This document shows positions 35,372 through 46,019 of a stretch of 64,000 nt of DNA, piece by piece (positions within the stretch are counted from its first letter, which is position 1; each line of letters opens with the position of its first letter). The notes under the pieces are model-generated. The model was not told the origin of the DNA, did no database searches, and was given only the letters and a program-made list of their open reading frames with translations. The DNA comes from Hydnum rufescens UP504. Lineage: Eukaryota > Basidiomycota > Agaricomycetes > Cantharellales > Hydnaceae. The position numbers and the translations under genes were made by a program. The stretch is from positions 44,971-108,970 of the forward strand of contig MU129106.1 in assembly GCA_014904985.1 (NCBI GenBank), written 5' to 3'.

Positions 35372-36928
35372 TCAGGGACTCGACATGCGAGTGTCCCCGT
35401 TCGCCTGTACATGCGGGAACCGCGGCAAGCGGGGAATACGAGCGGAATGACTCCGTCTTCTCCCTCGATACACATCGTCGTCGCCTGTCTCATCTCCTTC
35501 TCCATCTGTATCGGCATCGTCGTCACCATCACTCGTCAGTGCTGGCTCGTGGATGAGCTCCACACCAGCAACAATGGAAGCGTGGCGGGATCCTGTACTC
35601 CATCGAGTAGTCCGTCGTGTAGGAGATGTTGCAGGAGTCGTGGCTCGGGACGTAGCAACAGATGATGCAGTACGAATGGAAGACCCTTCGGATGAGTGGT
35701 CCGGCCTAATTGTGGGCTCATCATCGGTCGTACCATAGCCACCCTCCTCATAACCTTCATCATATGACGATTCTTGTCTGAGAGCATGCTGAGGAGTCAC
35801 TGGTTGTGTTCCGGGATTTCCGTTGGAACTCGGTGATGGGTAGGGCGTAGGGAGCGTGTTCTCGGGTGCAGATGGCCTAACGTCTTGAGTCACCACTGGG
35901 GGTGGTAATGGGAGGGATGGCGAAGGGGGATGAAGAGTTGTAGAATACACAAGTAATTGGTTCGCATAGCGCTGCATTTCCTCGGGCGATATCAGGAGAC
36001 GAAAATCGTTGAGAAGAAGAAATTGTAGCTCCAGTTGATTTAATTCGGCTTGAGGCAAACCCCCAACCTTCGAGCCAGTGAATCAGTATCACCAGACGAG
36101 ATACACTGTGAAAAAGCTGACTTTGGCGTAGCGTGAATTAAGATAGAATACATCAGAAAAGAACTTGCTGGCGACAGTGACGCCGGCGATGATAAGACGA
36201 TGTACGTTGTAGCTGTCTATTGCGAAGCCTGGTGCCATAGATCCGGACTCGGCAGACATTCGGTCGAAATATACCAGAAGGCTTAGAAAGACTTCGTTAG
36301 TAGTAGGGCAGTATTTGAGAATGCGCAACAGGTACGATTCGATGGATATTGTAGGGATATTACGAGCATGAAAGGACGAAGGGGATGGGAGGACTCCAAC
36401 AACTGTTCGTGGAACAGTAGCGTCACGGGGAATATCGGCAGACTCAGGTGCACTGGGAGGTGTGGAACGAACGGATGTTGGGGCCTGCACCCTAGTGGGA
36501 CCGCGAAGCTTATCGTTGGCTGACGCAATCTGCTGGAGGAGAGTAGCAAGCAACTTGAGGAGATCTGAAGGCGGGTAATTCGCGATGTCAAGTTTTGGGG
36601 GAGATGCTGGAGGTGTGGAGGTTTGGGATGGTGCCGACGAGATTATTTGACTGGCTCGCGTGTTTGGGGGAAGTAGCGGACTCGTTGGGTTATTAGGTCG
36701 TGTCACAGGTGGAGGCGTCGACGACTCGATGGTCGAGGAACGGGTGGATATGTGGGATCTTCGTAGACCACTTCCACTGCTTGGTCGTTGAGAATTGCTC
36801 GAGGACCCTGAACCAGACGAAGGTTGTAGTCGTGGTATATTATTATCGGGGCGCATGTCCTTTTCTCCTGTTATGAGCCAGTTCTGCGGCCGGTTTGAGT
36901 CGTGATAAGGATGGGAGAGAGCGAGCAT
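35372..36928 (-). CDS. Pho80-type cyclin
   Basis: Cyclin partner of a Pho85-like kinase. The long N-terminus is Ser/Pro/Thr-rich (SGSGSSSNSQRPSSGSG). The cyclin box begins at ISIESYLLRILKYCPTTNEV, continues FLSLLVYFDRMSAESG, YNVHRLIIAGVTVASKFFSD and FYLNSRYAKV. After an intron near 36080-36120 it goes on with GGLPQAELNQLELQFLLLND. That is the Pho80/PCL subtype, recognised by the FYLN..YAKVGG..L.ELN.LE segment. A long acidic and Ser-rich tail follows, with DDDADTDGEGDETGDDD. The start may be ATG 36928 or the later Met in the MRPDNNIPRL segment near 36856. Which cyclin of the family it is (phosphate sensing, polarity or cell cycle) cannot be decided here. Confidence 0.85.
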
Positions 36929-37858
36929 AGTGTAAAGGGCTAATTTTTGAGACAGATACCTTCACAGACTGGGATCAAGAGCAAATGAGCAGTTGACATT
37001 GTGACGAAACGACACCTTGGGGAGAAGTACTAACCACGTAGGTGACTGGAAATGGGCAGAAAAAGGCGGTACTGGCATGCTCAAGAGCTGTAAATATGAT
37101 ATTATCAGTCCGAGTCTGAGGAATCTCAGAAAGGTTGCTCACTGTTTGCTCCCTGAATTTGTCGCGGCAGTCTCCGTAGACTCACTCCAAGACACAATCT
37201 CTCTTCATCCGTTTCTGTTGAGAGTTGTAGAGTTGCCCTATCATGTTCTCGTCGATACTTGGGGAGATGTCACTCTTTTTCAGTAAAGTCGCTGTCGCAT
37301 ATAATCAGCAATTGTGGCTATATAATTAGTAGGAGCTTGCACATCCTATCCTTTTTCATGCTCTGCTCTACCAATGACTGATCCACAATCTACGTGCAAT
37401 TGCTGTATACATCTTGACATCACGGCACTAATTTGGAGGTTCACAAGTCTGTTCCTGGGCGGGGTGCATTTAGTAGTGCAGGAACACGCGTGTTGACCCC
37501 CACGCCACCGTAGCGGTGTTCAGAATCGGGGGTTGACGTCTGCTCCTCACTCAATTCTTCGCAGATAGACCATCACCGGCTTGCAGAATCTCTCAGGAGG
37601 GTGATGTCCATCCTAATTAATTTTGAGGTTGGCGGAAGACCTTAGTACGGAGTGTTCGAGCTACCCAATTCCAAGAGGCAGTGGGGGTGAAGGATTTGAT
37701 TGGAGTCGTGGATTAGCCTTGGCGGGGTCCCATATCCATACTATCCATAATGATCAAATACATGATTTGAACGGGCAAAAAAGTGCGTCGCAAGAACATC
37801 TCAATGATGATCAGAGCCGGGCAGAGTGAACAAGAGTAATGCATTCGGGCATGTGCAA
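36929..37858. other. Intergenic, no gene recognised
   Basis: About 930 bp between the cyclin start and the RPS7 stop. Frames up to 89 codons exist on the plus strand but resemble nothing, and I see no intron pattern. It must hold the cyclin promoter and 5' leader and the RPS7 3' region. Confidence 0.4.
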
Positions 37859-38588
37859 TTATTCTGATGCAGCAGGGGCGGCGACGACAGGGAATTCAAA
37901 CACGACATCCTTCCCTGTAAGCCGACGGTATACGGAAGAAAATGAATCGAGTTTATACTCGAGAGATGTCGCATCTTTCGAGTCCAAGAATCTATTCATA
38001 TTTAGGCATGTTGAGATTCCGACCCAATGATGAACTGGAGAGCAGACGGGAACTTACACCTTGAGCAGTTTGGAACCATCGACAGCGACGCGAGTCCGCT
38101 TTCCAACGATGTCCGTAGGGAAGACAAGATCCTCAAGGATTTTTTCGTGGACGGACGTGAGCGTCCTGCTCCGAGGTCGCTTTTGGCCCGCGCGCGACGT
38201 ACGGGTGGGCTTACGGAGGATACGACGTTGGGCAATGAAAACAACGTGGCGGTCAGAGAATTTCTTCTCCAGCTCGCGAGTCAACCTTAGATGACCAAAA
38301 TCAATTTCACTTAAAAACATCCAGGTCATCCATGAGAACGCACCTCTGTTGAATTTTGTGGAATGCCTTAAGCTGCGGAATAGGAACAAACACGACTATG
38401 GCCTTTTTCCCACCGCGCACATCGACCTCCTTAGCAGCAGAGATCTGGAGCGGGCGAAGTTCAGCCTTGAGCTCGGGAACGTTATTCTCGAGATCAATGA
38501 GAGCCTGTGCAACATCGATTTCAGTCTTATCGGGGGTGGTAAGTGGTGCGTTAGCGGTGCGCTGAATCTTGCGTGCTACAGATGCCAT
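37859..38588 (-). CDS. RPS7: 40S ribosomal protein S7 (eS7)
   Basis: Small-subunit ribosomal protein. Exons read [60 protein letters not shown] and [20 protein letters not shown]. After an intron near 38290-38345 come [60 protein letters not shown] and [16 protein letters not shown]. After another intron (about 37990-38050) [36 protein letters not shown] and the stop at 37861. Full length with two introns. Divergent from AMMECR1, with about 250 bp between the start codons. Confidence 0.95.
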
Positions 38589-38841
38589 GGTTTTAAATCA
38601 CCAGAGTTGCGACTGTGAAGAAATGCATAGTCAACATCCGATTGAGATTCACGCATCCAGCCAAAAATAGGCCCCCGGATCCGCTGAAAGCACAGCTTCG
38701 CCCCACTGATACTCTGGGGAGCCCATCTACAGCATAGGGAAAGCTGATTTACCTTGAGCGCCAACTGTCGAGACTGCCTCTCGCTTCTTGCGGGATGTGG
38801 CCGCGGGTAATGCCGGATCCCCGGCTATTCCCGAGGTTGCT

Positions 38842-39725
38842 ATGGCCACAGACAGGGGCGACGAGGACGGGGTCTGCAGCACTGAACATGCATTCTATTG
38901 CTGCAGCGTCCTTGAATCCCAGTTGAGAGGAGGAGGTGCTCCAGAACCGACCTTTCCAGACGCATCCTAGTGCGTCTGTTGCTTTCATCTCCTTTATCAA
39001 CTTTGACTCAGCACTAAACTCTGGAGTATCACAACGCTTAGTCCCTTGTTTGTGACCTGGAATACAATCTCACCCCTTCCTGGAGGGTCGCCTCGACTTC
39101 GTGGATGCATCGGGACATTCTCTGTAACAGCACTTGCTCAGGGACTCGCTGAGTATGCCCTAGTCAGGTAATGATGTTGACGGAGGGCCACACATTGAAA
39201 TTGATTGTCCATCTGTGTTAGTGCCCTCGAAGACTCACGATTCATGCCGATTCAGGAAGACGAATTACCCACACTTGAATGCGGGCGAGTCTCATTCGAC
39301 CACATGCTTCATCACCGTGACTTGACATGGGATTTTTCCTTGTATCCTTTAGTGTGTCCCTTCTAACAGACTTCGAGGACGCTCCAACATATCTCGATTG
39401 GACAATCGGCATTCATGGCATCTATATCACCTTCCCAAATCCGTACCAGTCGTATTCTGGACGCTCTTATTTCCGCCGGAGAGCTTCTGAACGCAGCAAA
39501 CTGTCCGCAACGTATCTTCCCGATGTAATTCCTGAACAAGGATGGACGAAATACGAGGCGGTGGAGAGCGCGATCCGCAAGGCCGGGTGGGACGGAGACA
39601 TCGACAATGAATTGTTGGAAAGCATCAAGCTAAGAAGGTATCAGTCCAGGAAAGTGGCGGTCTCTTGGGCCCAGTATCTTAAGTGGAAGGACCGCCGGCA
39701 CCCGGACGTTGCAGATGCATTTTGA
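38842..39725 (+). CDS. AMMECR1-family protein
   Basis: Conserved single-domain protein found in all domains of life; its molecular role is still unclear. Start ATG 38842: MATDRGDEDGVCSTEHAFYC, CCSVLESQLRGGGAPEPTFP. After an intron (38971-39040 region) PLFVTWNTISP, LRGCIGTFS, GLAEYALVSALEDSRFMPIQ and ELPTLECGVSLLTDFEDAPT, YLDWTIGIHGIYITFPNP, LSATYLPDVIPEQGWTKYEA, and the usual end KLRRYQSRKVAVSWAQYLKW. LRGCIGT is the family hallmark. The intron between LECG and VSLLTDFE can only be joined by a GC-AG donor (GCGAGT at about 39289). Convergent with the following gene. Confidence 0.93.
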
Positions 39726-39837
39726 AACATTCTGATTACAAAGACTTCGGTAGACTTGTGTTACAACATACAAAGGTGTAAAGAGCTGTACTTTCATGGA
39801 AGAGGCCAAGTGAAAGTGTTGTGTACTACGAGTGCCC

Positions 39838-41751
39838 TTAAAGACCGCAAGCAGAGTATATGCGCGTTCTAAAGCGGAGCTGTGCTTTTGCCTTGCGCCA
39901 GAGCTCACGTAGGCAGGACCCCTCTAACCTACCGGCGACCCTCACATCCCCAGGAAAATGCTTCAGCCTACCCACCACGCCGGGGACTTTTTCTGTCGCC
40001 AGGGGACCCACACGATCGCGAAAACCTCGAACAAATGATATGAACGCCCAAGAATCCTCTAATGAGCTGGCGAGGCCGAAGCTGACTCGCACCACCCCCT
40101 CCTCTTCAATGAGGCGCTCCATGTCCTCATTCGCCGCGTAAGTAGACAGGGTCGCAGCCGGTCCATCGCGCTCTTCGATATCTTGACACAATGTAGGCGC
40201 AAGAATGGATTCGGACTGTGAGGCGGAATGCGTGCAAAGAGGAGAAGTATTGGTGTTATTGGATGTGATCTCTGAAGTATACGAAGCCTTTCTGAAATTG
40301 AATGCGGCTAGCACGTCGGCAAGTCCAAGAAGTTCGCTCGTTGCACCAGGGTTGCACATGCAGCCGGCACGAATATGGATATTCTCCAGGGAAGCTCGAC
40401 GTTCGACGATACGCGGCGGCACAAACTTCCCGGTTGAAGAGACAACTGATAGGGAAATGATGGCACCATGCTTAGAGGGGGTATATTGTGTAGAGGGGGA
40501 ATGTATTAGGACCAGGGGCGTGCCGTCGTCGTGGGAGAGGGAACGAAGGGCCGAGAGGGTGAAATGCATCAAGAGTGAAAGGCGGATAGAAAGAACAGGC
40601 ATGTAGCTTTTCAGAAGGCGAAGGGCAGGTTTGATTACAGGGAATCTGTACAAGGCGATGAGTCACCTGAAGGTATAAATATGAATCTCACTGACGAAAG
40701 AAAATTGATGGTTCCATCCTCCCATCGCTCATGACCGTCTAAGAGGAGACGTCCCTCTCCAGGGATCTAGGTGATATTTATTCAGACAGGTTCGTCTTTT
40801 ATGGGATAAGGTAGTGTTACCTGAACGATGCGCACTGAGCCTCCACTAAACCATCGCTTTCGTAACCTCATCAAGAATTCTTTTTTTGCGATGAGGGCAC
40901 CCAAGCCAGTAGGAAACCCGACCATTTTATAAAGGCTGATAGTCATAGCATCGACAGAGCTTTCGAACGAGCTGATTGATATTCGGGATGTGGGGGCAAG
41001 AGCCGCAGCATCAAGAAGTGTGTCATAGCCTTCAAGTTTGGCGGTCCTTAGGAAGCAGAGGTCACCCTTGATACCAGTGAGGTTGGATTGACCTGTCAAT
41101 ACAAATAGTCCTGGCGCAGACAGAGGAGGAAGAGATGCAAGAGCCGAAGGAACATCCTGGTCCATCGGGATGTAAACGGTATCAGCACCAGCAGCAATGG
41201 CAAATTCTCTCAACCCATTGACAGAATTATGCGCATCTACAGGAAGGACAATGCGCGAGCTTCCGGAAGTATACGGATAAGATTCCCCGACAAGGCGAAG
41301 GGCATTGGAACAATTGGAAGTGAATACGACGGAGTATTGCTCCGGATCGGCATCAAAGAACTCAAGTATGGCTGACCTCGCCTCATGGGCGAAGCGTGAG
41401 GATAGGACAGAACTATGCGGGACATCTTGAATCTTTGGCAGGGAAACACAAGGCGACCGTTACATACCTCGGAGATGAGCTGTGGGGATTTCCAAAAATA
41501 CTCGCACGCAGAAGATCCGAGTGACTCTTGATAAGAGATTCAGGGTATAAGCCCGCGCCAGTATAGTCAAGGTAAGTGCCATTCCGCAGACGAGTGAATT
41601 CGCGTCTACGGAGATGGTCTATAGCCTGGGCTTGTGTCCATGATGGATGTAACGAGAGAAATCTCTGTCTGCTAGAGGCAAACCCTTCCCCAGGAAGAAG
41701 CCCGAATGGAAGCAGAGGCGGAAATAAGGGAGTCGAGGGATCTTGGGGCAT
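39838..41751 (-). CDS. Molybdenum-cofactor-sulfurase-like PLP enzyme, no MOSC domain
   Basis: NifS-like class V aminotransferase fold that in Mocos/HxB moves sulfur from cysteine onto the molybdenum cofactor. Segments: RLRNGTYLDYTGAGLYPESL, LRASIFGNPHSSSP, AILEFFDADPEQYSVVFTSN, LTGQSNLTGIKGDL, YDTLLDAAALAPTSRISISS, and the PLP-lysine region SLYKMVGFPTGLGALIAKK. RWFSGGSVRIVQVT, ERWEDGTINFLSFPVIKPAL and RAGCMCNPGATSELLG follow; the Cys of GC.CNPGA is the expected persulfide carrier. The end is FPGDVRVAGRLEGS and TRIYSACGL. A full Mocos has a further MOSC domain of about 300 residues. Here the gene stops, with AMMECR1 convergent about 110 bp away, so it is a stand-alone sulfurase-type protein. 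Target enzyme unknown. Confidence 0.85.
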
Positions 41752-42376
41752 CCTTCAAAATGGCTTTGACAAAGAGAAAGAGAGGGATTATATAGAGCAC
41801 GAAGAGACCTTCAGTGAGACGGGAGAAGACTGGGAGGGAGAAGACCAGAAGACATTGTACAAAGAAGTGAGAGAGACGGTAACACATAGCCGTGGTTAAA
41901 TAGTCAAATAGGATAGCAAGAGTTTTGGTTGCGGCTGAAGATAAACACAGCGATAGTAAAAACAGTGCTCCTTCCCGATAATCGAAGGATGAACACATTA
42001 CAGTTGACGCCTGGGAACTGGAGACAGCTTAGGGGACATTGTGCATGAACGGGATGAGATAGTCAGCCCTCTTGATGCCGAAGCGTACAGTCGTGTCCGG
42101 TAGGTATCGGATCGATTGGCATTCCCGCTGAACGATCTAGAAGCGGAGCGCCGGTCGTCGCACTGCCACACCCGAAAAGCTCGCCTTGCTCGCCGCGTTT
42201 CGAGGCTTAATCGCGGCAAGTGTAACGCGGAGGCCGTTGAAAACGAGCTATGGCCTTGTTACTGCGACTTGAGTCGACCCGCCAGAGAACGCGAGTTGCT
42301 TCCGTAACTTCCAATTCAACTCCGAGGGGTACCACTTTCCCTAACGTTTGCTAATGTGTCAAGTACATCTTGACGA
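41752..42376. other. Intergenic, no gene recognised
   Basis: Divergent promoter region of the sulfurase-like gene and of the unknown gene on its right. No RNA gene or conserved protein is seen. Confidence 0.4.
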
Positions 42377-43250
42377 ATGTCAGACCTCGGCGTGGGTGGT
42401 GTTTACGGTGGGGTTGCTAACGGGAGTTTGCACCGCGAGAAAGAGAAACGCGTACTTGAGGAGCCGGCTAATTCCGTCAACCTCCACTTCCACCCACTTA
42501 CAGCCATGAACATTCCATGTACTGTCAGGGACCGCCCGAATCATCCGTGGCTCTACTCTGCGCTAAAGCGAAAACGTGATCGTTCCCCGGCCCCAGACCA
42601 AGCTGCACTAGCAGATCCAGACTCAGAGCAGGCTATCGCAGCGAAACGGCGGCGACAGCGTGCGATAGAGAATGGTCTCGCATCACTTTCCCTGGATGAA
42701 TGTTCAGTCCTCTACCGCGCCTGTGCCTCATGTGCCGCCACCGACTGTTGTGGCCTCTCTCTCGAAACCATCTCAGGCGCTCCAATCGTTAGCTTCGCCC
42801 AGCACCACATCACCCTCTCTGCTTCCAGAGGTTCAGATGAAGTCCTCATCGTGGTACGAGCCAGAGAAGGACCGTATGTAACCGTGCTTTTTCTTCTTCG
42901 TTCACTCCTCTAAGGTGAGGATTAATGTCTGCGTCGCAGGCATTGTCGTACTTGACCTCGACTCCGACGACGAATCACTATCAGAAACAGGCTGGCAGCC
43001 CGAGGGAGAACCTGGATTTCTCGTTTCTTCTGCTGTACTTGCTCGCTTGAAGAATGTTACACCGAACAAGAATGATCTCCCCAAGTCTGTTGACCCTACG
43101 TCCAAGGCATTGGTCGTGTTCATGCCTTCTCCGTGGGCGTCTCCTACGCCTCCCGCGTCCAAATCTTTACCACCAGCCTCACCTCCCCCCAACCCCACAG
43201 TAGGCCAGGACCCAGGCGACGACACGATCATGATGGACATAGACCCATGA
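42377..43250 (+). CDS. Conserved fungal protein of unknown function, with an apparent frameshift
   Basis: Not assigned to a family. An exon starts at ATG 42377 or at the internal ATG in MNIPCTVRDRP (about 42506). It carries a basic segment KRKRDRSPAPDQA and AIAAKRRRQRAIENGLASLS, which looks nuclear. From about 42695 another frame looks more like protein: MNVQSSTAPVPHVPPPTVVA, then MKSSSWYEPEKDR. This one splices cleanly over a 66 bp intron (42874-42939) into IVVLDLDSDDESLSETGW and ends DDTIMMDIDP. The two halves are out of frame near 42693, with no credible intron between them. I therefore suspect a single-base error or mutation. The acidic tail with Pro/Ser-rich linker suggests a disordered regulatory protein. 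Confidence 0.6.
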
Positions 43251-43674
43251 TAGCACTCATTTATCTTGTGGTGTATGTGATCAGAACCCGCATTCTCAGT
43301 CTAGCCACTCGTGTGCTCACCTGTTCCTTAATCACACTCGGGATAGCCCCATAACACGAGTGTCGACGACGGCGAGGGGGTTTCAGTCGACATCCAGGAC
43401 GTACAATATTGTTCTGATCCCCCCCCCCGTGGGTTTATCGTTTGCACTGCAATTTTGATGTGCAGTGAATGGCCAACTCACCTATCAATCATGGATGAAT
43501 CTTCCACCCAACGATGCCTACACGTCTATCAACATGGAACGCTACATTTTTACACCTTTGTTACACACTGTCGCACAAATAGGTCAAATAATGAAAGATC
43601 AATCTCATGAAATACTATGACAAGGTCCAAATTTCATTCTCCAAAGCATTGGCAGCTCCACCGGTCCCGAATGA
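43251..43674. other. 3' regions of convergent genes
   Basis: Holds the 3' ends of the unknown gene and HAP2. A run of nine C at about 43420 is the only visible oddity. No gene seen. Confidence 0.4.
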
Positions 43675-44424
43675 TTAAACGCTGTTTACAGGTTCATCGT
43701 TGGGCTTTACTGGATGGGATTGTGCCTCGGTGGCAGCAGCATACGCAGCGGATAACTGTTCGATGTCGAATGCTTCGGAGGGGAATGTAGAATTCCCCAT
43801 CGTACTGTGCTGGGGTTCTTTCGACTCGTCCGCGGGCTCCTGGGGCTGATCATTTTGGGAATGTTGGAGCTGGGCTTGCTCGGCGATGGTGAGAAAACGA
43901 CCACCTGGACCTCGCGGCCTTCTGAGCGCGTGGCGATGGCGAGATTCATGAAGATATGGCTTCAAGCAGGAAGTTTGTAACGATTGGATAAGTTCGGCCG
44001 ATGAGATTACGGAGAACACAAGCCCCCTTACCTTTCGTTCTTTGGACAGTCGGTGAAGCTCCTCTAGGCGTGCTCGAGCTGCCCGCCGTTTGAGGATACG
44101 ATGATATTGTTTCGCATTTACGTAGAGAGGTTCTTCATCTAGAGGTACATCAGATGAAGCGGATGTAGTGGGAGGCCCGGGCGGGGGATGGTAATGGGGC
44201 AACGTGTCCTGGTGTGTTCCGACAGAAGAAGAGGAAGACGCAGATGGACTGTGCTTGCCGTATCGTCGAAGATCAGAAGACGTATCGTCTGGTTCGTCTG
44301 GCTGCTTGCGCTTATGTGTGCTGCTTTGAAAGACATCTGTAAACCCTGTTTACGGTGAGCAGCAGAGAAAAGGTGAGAAGATATAATTTAAACCTGATAA
44401 AGTCTCCAGATACAGCTCTCCCAT
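43675..44424 (-). CDS. HAP2: CCAAT-binding factor subunit Hap2 (NF-YA)
   Basis: DNA-contacting subunit of the NF-Y/HAP complex that binds CCAAT boxes. Exon 1 (44424-44394) reads [10 protein letters not shown] and splices in phase to [18 protein letters not shown]. The conserved core follows: [20 protein letters not shown] and [16 protein letters not shown] (the helix that holds Hap3/Hap5). After an intron near 43965-44030 comes [20 protein letters not shown] and RFLT (the CCAAT-reading part). The C-terminal tail is Gln/Glu-rich. All key residues of the NF-YA signature are present. The start codon lies 71 bp from that of the THO1-like gene on the opposite strand, and its promoter contains CCAAT boxes. 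Confidence 0.94.
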
Positions 44425-44495
44425 TGGCTGCTGCATCCTTTTCCCTGATTGGCCGGAGATTGCCGGAGGTGAATACAATTCGACGTCCAAACATA
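44423..44495. promoter_or_regulatory. HAP2-THO1 bidirectional promoter with two CCAAT boxes
   Basis: Only 71 bp separate the two start codons. On the minus strand AGCCAATGGG (its CCAAT is 44427-44423, overlapping the HAP2 ATG) and GGCCAATCAG (CCAAT at 44452-44448) both fit the NF-Y consensus RRCCAATSRG. Their spacing is 25 bp. This suggests that the HAP complex controls its own subunit gene; binding is not shown. Confidence 0.6.
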
Positions 44496-45772
44496 ATGGA
44501 GGCAAAACTGTCGGTGTCCTCTACCTCCTCTTGACTAGCAGACTTATTGGTATATGAATATCCAGGAAATCACTCAAGGTCCCCGAGCTGAAGAGTCTCC
44601 TCTCCAAGGTAGCCCCTTCACAGTAGTATCATGCATTCCTCATTGATACGAGCCTATGGATAGGCCTCTTTGCCCGTGTCTGGCAAGAAGGAGGATCTCA
44701 TAGCTCGTATTATTGCCTCCCCTGTTGCTTCTGCCGCATTCCAATCTCCGAACGTGCCGAACAGTGGAAATACTGCCCCAGCTACTACAGGACCCGCCTC
44801 GGTTGACGATGATCTGGTGCGTGTTTCTTGAGGTGCTCGTGTTATGCGCTTCTTACATCATCTGTCGATCCCCATTTTCAGTTGAAGCCCCCAGAAGAGT
44901 GCGTTTTTTTTTTCCGCCCTCGGACCTTTTTGGGTGTCTCACCTCCAGTTCATATAAGGTTTGACTGGGGGGCCACTCCGGATGTAGAGTCTGCAACAGC
45001 ACCCGCGAACGAAACAACAGCTCCTGCTCTCACTACCACTGCTTCGGCCTCGAGTCCTCCAGCTGCTAAAACAGTAAGTCAGATGTTGCGCCCTGGATCG
45101 AATGAGCGTCTCTGAGTCTGGTGTGAGGCTGCTGCACCCAGATCTGCGATAACAACGAAGGTGGCGCCAACTCCTACGGCAGCGATCAAAGCGCCTTCCA
45201 ACCCTGTACCGGCTGCTAATCCGACCTCTGTGACCACATCAACTGTTACCGGAGCCGTCGATTCTACTGCGCCGGCAGCCAAGACGGCGGCAACCACAGT
45301 ACCTGTAGATGATGAAATGGCGAAACGACAGGCGCGTGCCGAGCGATTCGGAATTCCATTGGTGGAGCCCAAGAAGGTTATTCCCAAGGCGGTTCCCAAG
45401 GTTGCAACCGTTCCTAGCACAACTGCCGGGGCTGCAGAAACCGTGAGCCTTTGGGATAATTTCAAGAGACACATTCTAAGACCCAGGATCACAGGAAGCG
45501 AAGAAGGCTGCCCGAGCTGCACGCTTCCAGTCAGCGCAATCGTCGAAGCCTACTCCCGCAACAACAATTGGCCACAGGCCCGTTGGGGCATCCAAGGCGG
45601 CCGTGGGGCCTATCGACCCCATCGAGGAGGAGAAGAAGAGGAAACGGGCGGAGAGATTTGCCATCAAAACCGGTGATACTGGGGCTGTATGTGCTCCCAT
45701 TTCCCCTGGCTTCGCTATCTAACTTGATTTTCCAAAAATCAGCCACCCGAGAAAAAGGTGAAAGCCTCGTAG
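44496..45772 (+). CDS. THO1: SAP-domain protein, Tho1/CIP29-like
   Basis: Probable RNA/DNA-binding protein of mRNP assembly and export. A short first exon (ATG 44496, MEAKL) joins by GTCGGT donor to KSLKVPELKSLLSK. After a second intron come KKEDLIARIIASPVASAAFQ, completing a SAP motif (helix-extended loop-helix). A Thr/Ala/Pro-rich middle follows, then the family's tail of RAERFGI repeats: AKRQARAERFGIPLVEPKK, EAKKAARAARFQ and KKRKRAERFAIKTGD, ending PPEKKVKAS with the stop at 45772. These KRAERFG repeats are typical of Tho1/SARNP. Several short introns are required (near 44520, 44615, 44820, 44900, 45075, 45440, 45690). Confidence 0.85.
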
Positions 45773-46019
45773 AGAAGTGTTCGTGGACTGCGCTTTAATA
45801 TTTTGGCCATGCTATTGTTGTTGTGTGGTGTAATTGTTTATATCTCTGGTTTTCATATCCTCAAGTCGAGGGACGCACATTTCCAGAAGCGCCGGATTAA
45901 TGTGGAAATAGGCCCGGCTGTTCCCGAAATGCGAAAGGCGAACATTAAGAGATCCGTCCTGTAGAACATTCAAGGCTACCACTTCTTCTCCATACGCTGT
46001 ACGCTTTCCGTTACTGCGT

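Noticed and set aside
37017..37286. 89-codon plus-strand frame upstream of the cyclin gene
   Set aside because: No family resemblance; it lies in the expected promoter and leader region of the cyclin gene.
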